Source of the DNA: Bacteroidota bacterium
GTDB taxonomy: Bacteria; Bacteroidota; Bacteroidia; UKL13-3
Reading direction: 5' to 3'
Assembly: GCA_004293295.1 (NCBI GenBank)
Contig: RDYC01000295.1
Location: 1-8,676, forward strand
Length of the DNA stretch: 8,676 bases
The notes under the pieces were generated by a model. That model saw only the letters and a list, made by a program, of their open reading frames with translations. It was not told where the DNA came from and did no database searches. The first letter of the stretch is position 1. Each line of letters begins with the position of its first letter. This document shows positions 1 to 6,084 of the stretch, in pieces. A program made the translations under genes and the position numbers.

Positions 1-2
1 TA

Positions 3-1358
3 AACGACATCAGTAACCCTGATCGCTTTGAATACCCGGTGTACAACCAAGCCATGGGTTTATATGCCATGCTTAAAACGCCTACCAAGGATGTGGCCAA
101 GGCAAACGCTGTAGAATTAGAAATACAGGCTGAGCTAAGAGTACCAAATACAAATGATCTGGGAGAACCATCTGGTGGGACTACTGTAATACAGGAAGAA
201 TCATCTACGGTAGGTTTTCATCCAAGAGAGGTGTTTAAGTTAAATCATGATTTGCAGTACACCTTGAACCCTAGTGCGCAAATTAACTTTAACGCCACCA
301 ACCTGGAGGCAGCCTGGATGATTGAAGTGGAAAATGCGGATAAAAGTGATTTATGGAGTTTTACTTCACCCAATATGTTTAAAACCTACTCCTATCAAAA
401 TTCAACCGGAAAAACAATCACTGTTTTTTCAAGCGAGTTTCTTCCTATTGAATGTATCTCGCAGTTTATTCCGGTTTTTAATATTGAAGTTGCTCACTCT
501 GCAAAAAACATATCCTATTTTGATTCTCATGCACACAGCGGCACTTCCGATTTTGACCTTATCGAATACCTAAATGATCATATTCTGAAACTAGCTAATA
601 ACAAACCTAAAATATTAGATACTTATCTAAAAATGAATATTACTTACCGCTATAACAAACCTGATATGAGCGGATTAAATGACATCGTGCATTTTGAAAC
701 ATACAAATACTTAATTGAAGGACGAACATTAAATTACAGTTTATTAGAATTATCCAACAATGACATGTTATCTGCACCTAGCGAATTGGTAATTGGCAAT
801 AGGCATTTTACGGCCCCTGAAACCATTTTTGCCTGGGACAAAATTACCACCGGCAAAATCAGCAGTGATCCGGGGGTGGAAGTAATTATTCAATCAGCCG
901 GAGAAATTGTGGTGGAACCGGATGCAGAAATTTACTCAGACATTTTGCTTTTAATTGATAATCCGAGTGTTTGTAATGCCACGCGCATACAACCTACGGT
1001 AATTGATAGATCTTTTTGCGAAAATAAAACCAAATACAGTGCCAATACCACATTGGCCAAAACGGGTGATATTGCTCCAACACCTCCCGCTCAACGCATG
1101 AACCAATCTGTTATTTACCCCAACCCTACTCAAACGGGTAATTTTACTATAGCCACCAAGTTAGAAACTGATTCTTACATTGAGGTAGCTATTTTTGATT
1201 TAACAGGTAAACTCATCCATAAACAACAGTCGGCAGGTAGCTTAAGCAAAGGCATGCACAAAATGGAGTTTAATGATTTGTTGTTTGAGCAAGGCATGTA
1301 TTTGGTTGAGGTGGAAACCAATGAAGGTAAAAACAGGCATAGGCTAATGATAAAATAA
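3..1358 (+). CDS. T9SS type A sorting domain protein, C-terminal part (5' end outside window)
   Basis: The reading frame is open from base 3 with no stop upstream, so this is the last 451 residues of a longer protein; the GTG at 39 and ATG at 54 are internal codons, not credible starts. The body has no family I recognise. Residues about 281-317 (ITTGKISSDPGVEV onward) resemble the short beta-strand 'GxGxxVxxGAE' segments that often precede sorting domains in Bacteroidota surface proteins. Two cysteines lie just after it, in NPSVCNA and RSFCENK. The last 83 residues form a type A C-terminal domain: VIYPNP, then FDLTGKLI, GMYLVEVET and a basic end, HRLMIK. By family knowledge such a domain directs export through the outer membrane by T9SS and is then removed or linked to surface lipopolysaccharide. 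A strong hairpin follows 53 bases after the stop. Location is confident; function is unknown. Confidence 0.9.
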   Translation, partial: NDISNPDRFEYPVYNQAMGLYAMLKTPTKDVAKANAVELEIQAELRVPNTNDLGEPSGGTTVIQEESSTVGFHPREVFKLNHDLQYTLNPSAQINFNATNLEAAWMIEVENADKSDLWSFTSPNMFKTYSYQNSTGKTITVFSSEFLPIECISQFIPVFNIEVAHSAKNISYFDSHAHSGTSDFDLIEYLNDHILKLANNKPKILDTYLKMNITYRYNKPDMSGLNDIVHFETYKYLIEGRTLNYSLLELSNNDMLSAPSELVIGNRHFTAPETIFAWDKITTGKISSDPGVEVIIQSAGEIVVEPDAEIYSDILLLIDNPSVCNATRIQPTVIDRSFCENKTKYSANTTLAKTGDIAPTPPAQRMNQSVIYPNPTQTGNFTIATKLETDSYIEVAIFDLTGKLIHKQQSAGSLSKGMHKMEFNDLLFEQGMYLVEVETNEGKNRHRLMIK

Positions 1359-1411
1359 GCCATCTTAATCAGCCTGTAAACGCGCTAACGTAAATTCTTT
1401 TTCCAGATTCC

Positions 1412-1447
1412 AGCAAAATGGTTGCTCACCTAAGCAACCATTTTGCT
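1412..1447 (+). terminator. Perfect 15-bp inverted repeat, likely terminator hairpin
   Basis: AGCAAAATGGTTGCT (1412-1426) and its exact reverse complement AGCAACCATTTTGCT (1433-1447) flank a 6-base loop, CACCTA. It lies 53 bases past the stop of the upstream gene and well before the next start. No U-rich run follows the stem, so it is not a textbook intrinsic terminator. It could instead stabilise the 3' end of the upstream mRNA or act on both strands. Confidence 0.6.
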
Positions 1448-1571
1448 TGCTATACACTTAAACCAACAAGTAAGAGACAATAATTGAACTGTAGTGTTTT
1501 AATTACATTCGAGCAAAGTTATTTTTACTTTTCTTTTTGGATGTTTTTTGATATTCACTTAAAAATCACTC

Positions 1572-1799
1572 ATGAAACCTACTGCCATTATATCTTTTTC
1601 ATTTTTTTCTTTTGTCTTGTGGCCCATACACAAAATTGTTCTTTATTGGGAGGCAGAAAAAACACCTGATTTTGATATGATTGAGAAGATGCTATTGTGC
1701 GATGGTGTGGGACAAATACTGGAAGAATGGACTGCTATTCCTAATAGGTTTTTAATTGATGTGCGAAGTTATTACGGTTGTAGCCGTGAACTTCATTAA
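1572..1799 (+). pseudogene. Internally deleted, frameshifted remnant of a T9SS cargo gene related to the gene at 3867
   Basis: The open frame of 75 codons starts MKPTAII and then reads LYWEAEKTP, LLCDGVGQILEEW and FLIDVRSY. These match the start (MKPLTLL) and the sorting domain (LYLEAEKTP, LQLCDAVGQQLEEW, FFIDVRKY) of the 306-residue protein at 3867. About 650 bases found in that gene between signal peptide and mid-sorting-domain are absent, including the YPNP motif. The signal peptide is also shifted: in the next frame the T-rich stretch reads FFFCLVAHTQ (ending at 1633), a plausible signal-peptide end. The true order is therefore signal peptide, frameshift, deletion junction near 1634-1643, then sorting domain. 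After VRSYYG the frame is lost again, with no counterpart of the final YLKIKT...FIIQRN strands. The bases just upstream (CTTAAAAATCACTCATGAAACC) also match the other gene's leader. It is very unlikely to give a functional exported protein. Confidence 0.75.
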
Positions 1800-1848
1800 T
1801 TAATATTATTACCTCTTGAGCATTTCCAATTGCCTTTGTAAACTAAAC

Positions 1849-3408
1849 CTATTCTATTACTAATTTTTTTATTGATTTTCCCGATTTGTTTTGAACTTGT
1901 ACGAAGTAAATACCCGGCTTCATCTCACGAATATCAATTGTACTTTCGCTTCTAAAATCTTGATTTAATAATTCGCGTCCTGATATATCAAATAAGGTAA
2001 TTTTGGCGATTTCATTATCACTTGTGGTAATTGTAAATGATTGCTTAGCTGGGTTTGGATAAAGTAAAAATGCAATTTTTTCGTTCATCGTTTCAGGAAT
2101 GCTGCTATAGTTAAATCCCTGCATGTTGTACCAATTAATTACCGAATCGACATCCATTTTTAGTTTACAAACTGAGGCTATGTTGTTGCCGTTATCAGCC
2201 CTGCTATACACAAATGCCATAGTATAGTTAAGCTCACCGCCCACAAGCATTTTCTGAGGACTCATTGTGGCCATTATGCGTCTATCGCCTGGAGTAATAT
2301 TTTCACCACCTTCCCACCAGCCTGTCCCAAGGCAAGGATCTCCGCTAAATGAAAAACGCGTTGGCTGTCCCGTAGAAGCAACTCCAATACCTGATGCCAC
2401 TTTTGAAGATCCGTTTTTCCACCTACCACCCATATAATTGAAATGATCTTTGGGGGTAATTGGGTTACCCGTTATTGCATCAGATGTGTTATTGTAATAC
2501 ATGCTTGACCATAACTTACTATTCAACATTACACATGCTTGGGCTGGAGGCGTAGAACCATATCCTTTAGGTCCATTATCAGCCAAAGAACCATTATAAG
2601 CATAAATCATATTGCGTGCTGTATCTGTTCCTATAAAATCATCCTGATAATTACCTAGGTCAAAATCAACCCATGAAGCGAATAACAAAGAGTCGTAGTT
2701 TCTAGATGATTTATTGATGATTTTTATATCCACAAATACAGAGTTGTAAACGGCATCATTGTCTGCTGCAAAACCATATACCAACCGATGAATTTCTACT
2801 TGAAGTTTAGTGCCACCAGATTCTGAGTGAATCATATCATCATTAATAATCGTATATAAAGCCATATCTCCTTTTATTTGGGGATATTCGCCTAATAATG
2901 GTTCGTATTTTCCATTACCATTCATGTCAACAAATGGCGCATAAGCACTAGTACTATCTCCGAATTTTACATTTCCCTTAGCAGGCCATTCTAAAATATC
3001 TTCATATTGCAGAACCGACTCTCCATTGCTTATACTCTTTTTAAAATTATCAATATTTTTTTGTGTGATTTTCCATATACGATTCCAATAGGCTAAAGAC
3101 GCTGTTGTGTAATTTGCCATAACCGGCCCCGGTTGAAAATCATTACCTTGTTGCCGGTAAGTTTCTGCCGCTAAGTATAGTTGTTCATTACTTAAGCCTC
3201 CAATCCATTGTCCTGCTCCATATATCGTGCTCTTGTTTTGTCCAAACCCCTTAGGAACAATGTAATTTCCTTCGTCAAATATTGAGCCTCTATTGTAAAC
3301 ATCCGCATTAACATTGTTAATATTTATACTACTAACAAATTGCCCTTTAACAAAAAAATGAATGGATAAAATTAAAATGATTGAAAGTAGGTAGTGCCTT
3401 TTTATCAT
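1849..3408 (-). CDS. T9SS type A sorting domain-containing secreted protein, 519 aa
   Basis: Complete gene on the minus strand, ATG at 3406-3408 and TAG at 1849-1851. Residues 1-23 form a signal peptide (basic MIKRH, hydrophobic core, VKGQ). The body follows a pattern I know from many unnamed Bacteroidota surface proteins: INNVNADVYNRGSIFDEG, then VPKGFG, STIYGAGQWIGG, AAETYRQQGNDFQPGP, and the acidic DMNGNGKYEP (161-170), which looks like a calcium-binding loop, followed by GEYPQIKGD. SWVDFDLGNYQDDFIGTD (245-262) is also typical. Residues about 447-519 form the type A sorting domain (LLYPNP, TLFDISGREL, PGIYFVQVQ, KKLVIE), so export through T9SS to the surface or outside is expected. The biochemical role of this family is not known to me. 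It is transcribed towards the remnant at 1572-1799 and diverges from the gene at 3867; a consensus promoter lies about 35 bases before the start. Confidence 0.93.
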   Translation of the reverse strand: MIKRHYLLSIILILSIHFFVKGQFVSSININNVNADVYNRGSIFDEGNYIVPKGFGQNKSTIYGAGQWIGGLSNEQLYLAAETYRQQGNDFQPGPVMANYTTASLAYWNRIWKITQKNIDNFKKSISNGESVLQYEDILEWPAKGNVKFGDSTSAYAPFVDMNGNGKYEPLLGEYPQIKGDMALYTIINDDMIHSESGGTKLQVEIHRLVYGFAADNDAVYNSVFVDIKIINKSSRNYDSLLFASWVDFDLGNYQDDFIGTDTARNMIYAYNGSLADNGPKGYGSTPPAQACVMLNSKLWSSMYYNNTSDAITGNPITPKDHFNYMGGRWKNGSSKVASGIGVASTGQPTRFSFSGDPCLGTGWWEGGENITPGDRRIMATMSPQKMLVGGELNYTMAFVYSRADNGNNIASVCKLKMDVDSVINWYNMQGFNYSSIPETMNEKIAFLLYPNPAKQSFTITTSDNEIAKITLFDISGRELLNQDFRSESTIDIREMKPGIYFVQVQNKSGKSIKKLVIE

Positions 3409-3866
3409 AAAAATGTAAATTAAAGTTTAATAATGGTTGTATTTCAAATCTATTCTTATTCATCGCTAACAAATCTTCATTCGCATGCTTTTTCTTTAAA
3501 TTATCAATAACATCAAGTAGTATGATTTTGTTTTAGGAAACCATCTAGATACATTTTTTTACCATCCCCCCCTTCATCCTAAACATCTTACTGTAATCAT
3601 GCCAAGGAGACCCACCCTCACAAGAATAAAGCATTCCTTATCTCTATTAATTGCTTCAAATTGCTAAGACAACGCTCCTAATCAATAATCCAATGCCTTA
3701 GTAAGATAGCCCTCACCTGATTTAAGCTCTTCTCGCATTTATTTTGAAACCGACTTTAATGCAAGAGGGTAAAATTAGCCCTTTGACTTATGATATCTTT
3801 ATACTTATTTTACTTTAAGCTTTCTATTTTAATTGAAAAATTACTACATTCCCTTAAAAATTACCC
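3409..3866. other. Divergent intergenic region, 458 bp, no convincing gene
   Basis: This region separates the divergent genes starting at 3408 (-) and 3867 (+). Its left end holds the minus-strand promoter. For the plus-strand gene the best -7 candidate is TATCTTTA at 3794-3801 (one mismatch) without a good -33 partner, so that promoter is uncertain. The last 60 to 70 bases, T-rich and ending CCCTTAAAAATTACCC before the ATG, resemble the leader of the remnant at 1572. The middle (about 3530-3780) is less AT-rich and contains a run of seven C (3567-3573). It has only very short open frames on either strand and nothing I recognise. Confidence 0.6.
3445..3473 (-). promoter_or_regulatory. Bacteroidota-type promoter (TTTG-N17-TAnnTTTG) for the 519-aa gene
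   Basis: On the minus strand the sequence reads TTTG (3473-3470), 17 bases, then TAGATTTG (3452-3445). This is an exact match to the -33 TTG and -7 TAnnTTTG elements described for the Bacteroidota primary sigma factor, and the spacing is acceptable. It predicts transcription starting around 3440 and an AT-rich leader of about 30 bases before the ATG at 3408, with no Shine-Dalgarno sequence. Confidence 0.6.
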
Positions 3867-4787
3867 ATGAAACCTTTAACACTTTTATGTTTGATATTAT
3901 GCTGCTCTTGCTTTGGGGTTTATGCGCAGGATGGTTTTGAGTACTTCGATGGAGACAGCGACCAATACCCAAGAATCATTATACAAATAGATACTACGAA
4001 AAAGAATACCTGGCAAATTGGCAAACCGCAAAAAGGTTATTTTAACACCGCTGCTACACAACCCAATGCCATTATTACCGATACTGTTGGCTTTTATCCG
4101 CCTAACGATACTTCCCGATTTATTGCTCGCTTTTTTTCCCCTTTTGGCTCAAGCGGAGCAATACGGGCAATACAATGGAAACAAAAAATAGACTTTGATG
4201 CCGGAACTGATGGGGGTATGGTAGAATTCTCCAGAGATAGTGGCATTACATGGCAAAACGCCTTTAATAATCCCAATGTATATAAATTTTATGGCTTTGA
4301 TTCTGCTAACTTCGATACCCTTGCAGGTGGGGAATATGCCTTTAGCGGCACCGACACCTCATGGCGTGATATTTGGTTGTGTTTCCAGCCAACTGCTTCC
4401 ATGTTTGGTGAGCCGTTACTTGTTCGTTTTACCTTGCTTTCCGATTCAATCCATAATGACAAAGAGGGTTGGATGATAGATAATTTTCAAGACCATGCAA
4501 CGGTGATTCATACCGTAGTGAATCAAGAAAAATTTGCAAGCTACTTTAAGATTTATCCAAACCCTACCAATGACTTTCTTTACCTTGAAGCTGAAAAAAC
4601 ACCTGCCTCCGATGCGATAGAACAACTGCAATTGTGCGATGCTGTTGGCCAACAATTGGAAGAGTGGGCAGATGTTCCTACCAAGTTTTTTATTGATGTA
4701 CGTAAGTATAAAGCAGGTATGTATTACCTTAAAATAAAAACCAACCTTCAATCAAAAAACTACCGGTTTATTATACAGCGTAATTAA
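3867..4787 (+). CDS. Secreted jelly-roll-like protein with T9SS type A sorting domain, 306 aa
   Basis: The ATG at 3867 opens a signal peptide (MKPLTLLCLILCCSCFGVYA, cleavage expected before Q21). Residues about 22-210 resemble a beta-sandwich module common in Bacteroidota secreted proteins: TWQIGKPQKGYFNTA (48-62), PNAIITDTVGFYPPND, DGGMVEFSRDSGITWQNAF (115-133), SWRDIWLCF, LLVRFTLLSD, and GWMIDNF (201-207), the last usual for MAM/LamG-like folds. Such modules often bind sugars or proteins; no catalytic residues are evident. Residues 227-306 are the type A sorting domain (FKIYPNP, LQLCDAVGQQL, AGMYYLKIKT, YRFIIQRN), so secretion by T9SS is expected. The peroxidase gene starts 7 bases after the stop, suggesting one transcript. 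Tryptophan is fairly frequent (positions 49, 104, 129, 166, 170, 202, 267). A decayed relative lies at 1572-1799. The exact ligand or role is unknown. Confidence 0.9.
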   Translation: MKPLTLLCLILCCSCFGVYAQDGFEYFDGDSDQYPRIIIQIDTTKKNTWQIGKPQKGYFNTAATQPNAIITDTVGFYPPNDTSRFIARFFSPFGSSGAIRAIQWKQKIDFDAGTDGGMVEFSRDSGITWQNAFNNPNVYKFYGFDSANFDTLAGGEYAFSGTDTSWRDIWLCFQPTASMFGEPLLVRFTLLSDSIHNDKEGWMIDNFQDHATVIHTVVNQEKFASYFKIYPNPTNDFLYLEAEKTPASDAIEQLQLCDAVGQQLEEWADVPTKFFIDVRKYKAGMYYLKIKTNLQSKNYRFIIQRN

Positions 4788-4794
4788 CAGCATC

Positions 4795-5850
4795 ATGAAG
4801 CGCATCAAATGGTTGGTGTTCTGTTTACTTTTATTTATTGGTGTTGCGTTTAAAGAACCGCTTCACTCCTACCCTTTTCCTGAACTTCCCTTTTTTCCGG
4901 TTATGCCTCGCTCTGGTGATAATGTGGTAACTAGAGAAGGTGCTGAACTTGGACGGTATTTGTTTTATGACAGCACATTGAGTTTGAACCATCACATGAG
5001 TTGTGCTTCATGCCATAAGCAAGCTGCGGCCTTTTCTGATGCGCCATCTGCGTTTAGCCAAGGTAACAACAAACATTTCACCACCCGAAATACCATGCCT
5101 TTGTTTAACTTGGCTTGGTACCCTTCTTTTTTCTGGGATGGTAGGGCCAAGAGTATTGAAGAACAGGTTTTTCACCCTGTTAGGGATTCAACTGAAATGA
5201 ATTTGCCTTGGAAATTGGCTGCTAAGCGTATGGAGAAAAATGCCTTTTATAAAAAACAGTTTCACCATGTTTTTGGTAAACAGAAAATTGATAGTGTGCT
5301 TATTGCGAAAGCGATTGGTCAATTTCTGAGAACATTAATCTCTTATCAATCAAAATACGACAGGGTGTTGGACGGAAAAGACCGATTAACGGATGATGAG
5401 TACAAAGGGCTGGTGCTGGTAAATGATATGACCAAGGGGGATTGTTTGCATTGCCATACCACTGATGCCAATGCGTTAGGTACAACAGGAGGTTTTAGTA
5501 ACAATGGCCTGGATGCGGCTTCGGGTGTGTTGTTTTATAGGGATAAAGGTTTGGGCGGCACTACACAACGCACGGCTGATTATGGCAAATTTAAAATTCC
5601 TTCGCTGCGTAATGTAGCAATTACGGCTCCTTATATGCATGATGGAAGATTTAACTCGTTAGAGCAGGTGTTGGATTTTTATAGTGAGGGTGTAAAACAA
5701 TCTGTTAATGTTGACACAAAGATGGGGTTTGCACACCAAGGCGGTGCAAGGTTGAATGCTTTAGAAAAACACCAGATTATCTTGTTCTTAAAAACATTAA
5801 CTGATTCCACTTTTATAACCAACCCTGCCTTTGCTAACCCTTTTAAATAA
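4795..5850 (+). CDS. Di-heme cytochrome c peroxidase (CcpA/MauG superfamily), 351 aa
   Basis: This family reduces hydrogen peroxide to water in the periplasm using electrons from small cytochromes or copper proteins; some relatives oxidise partner proteins. An N-terminal hydrophobic segment (residues about 4-19) serves as signal peptide or anchor. Two heme-c sites are visible: CASCH (C70, C73, H74) and CLHCH (C217, C220, H221). FWDGR (113-117) contains W114, spaced from the first heme like the inter-heme tryptophan of Pseudomonas CcpA. STEMN places E134 where the catalytic glutamate is expected, and H94 may be the displaceable distal ligand. FKIPSLRNVAITAPYMHDGRF (266-286) is the family hallmark; M281 fits the axial methionine of the electron-entry heme, whereas MauG has a tyrosine there. 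That favours a true peroxidase over a MauG-type protein-modifying enzyme. The length is normal. It lies 7 bases after the T9SS protein gene and is probably cotranscribed. C10 is not in a valid lipobox. Confidence 0.95.
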   Translation: MKRIKWLVFCLLLFIGVAFKEPLHSYPFPELPFFPVMPRSGDNVVTREGAELGRYLFYDSTLSLNHHMSCASCHKQAAAFSDAPSAFSQGNNKHFTTRNTMPLFNLAWYPSFFWDGRAKSIEEQVFHPVRDSTEMNLPWKLAAKRMEKNAFYKKQFHHVFGKQKIDSVLIAKAIGQFLRTLISYQSKYDRVLDGKDRLTDDEYKGLVLVNDMTKGDCLHCHTTDANALGTTGGFSNNGLDAASGVLFYRDKGLGGTTQRTADYGKFKIPSLRNVAITAPYMHDGRFNSLEQVLDFYSEGVKQSVNVDTKMGFAHQGGARLNALEKHQIILFLKTLTDSTFITNPAFANPFK

Positions 5851-6028
5851 CACCTGTTTACATAAGTGTGAAATAATAATGCTACATTTTGCCGATCTTA
5901 TTATTGGGTAATTTAACATAAAGCTCATCAAACTCCTTTTTAAGTTAATTCTATATCAATTAAACATCAATGCAATATCACTAATTAACTATTTACACAT
6001 CTATAATTAAGGATGATATAATATTTGC
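5851..6028. other. AT-rich intergenic spacer, possible weak promoter
   Basis: This AT-rich spacer between the peroxidase gene and the next gene contains no open frame of note. An 8-bp inverted repeat made only of A and T (AATAATAA 5872-5879, TTATTATT 5898-5905, loop 18 bases) is too weak to call a terminator. The best -7 candidate for the downstream gene is AATATTTG at 6020-6027, one mismatch from TAnnTTTG, but no TTG stands at the right distance upstream. If it is used, transcription would begin around 6033, inside the first arm of the leader hairpin. Confidence 0.35.
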
Positions 6029-6084
6029 ATAACGTTTGGTTGTGGTGATAAGATGAATTTGCACCAAAATCAAACGTTGTTATG
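6028..6084 (+). promoter_or_regulatory. Long imperfect inverted repeat in the leader, abutting the start codon
   Basis: AACGTTTGGTTGTGGTG (6031-6047) pairs with CACCAAAATCAAACGTT (6062-6078) in 15 Watson-Crick pairs, one G-U pair and one mismatch, around a 14-base loop (6048-6061). Two further outer pairs (6029-6030 with 6079-6080) are possible. In a second register CATAAC (6028-6033) pairs with GTTATG (6079-6084), bulging GTT at 6076-6078 and taking in the AUG itself. The repeat fills the whole leader just before the ATG at 6082. It could be an mRNA structure limiting translation, a DNA operator, or a trace of a small palindromic repeat element; the sequence alone does not decide. Confidence 0.55.

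Noticed and set aside
39..1358. GTG at 39 as the start of the first gene
   Set aside because: The frame is open upstream to base 3, and the sequence there (NDISNPDRFEYP) continues smoothly. The gene is cut by the window edge.
3599..3667. 22-codon mini-gene MPRRPTLTRIKHS... in the divergent spacer
   Set aside because: Very short, no supporting promoter or similarity that I can see; such frames are expected by chance.
4446..4751. 101-codon minus-strand frame opposite the sorting domain of the 306-aa gene
   Set aside because: Shadow of a well-supported gene; the translation shows no known features.
4795..4824. Peroxidase as a lipoprotein via C10
   Set aside because: LVFC does not fit the lipobox (F just before the cysteine) and C10 lies too early, before most of the hydrophobic core.
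4795..5850. Peroxidase assigned as MauG or MbnH
   Set aside because: The second-heme axial position is Met (PYMHDGRF) rather than the MauG tyrosine, and the neighbouring protein is neither MbnP nor methylamine dehydrogenase.
5872..5905. Inverted repeat AATAATAA/TTATTATT after the peroxidase gene as terminator
   Set aside because: Only 8 A-T pairs with an 18-base loop and no U-run; expected by chance in DNA this AT-rich.
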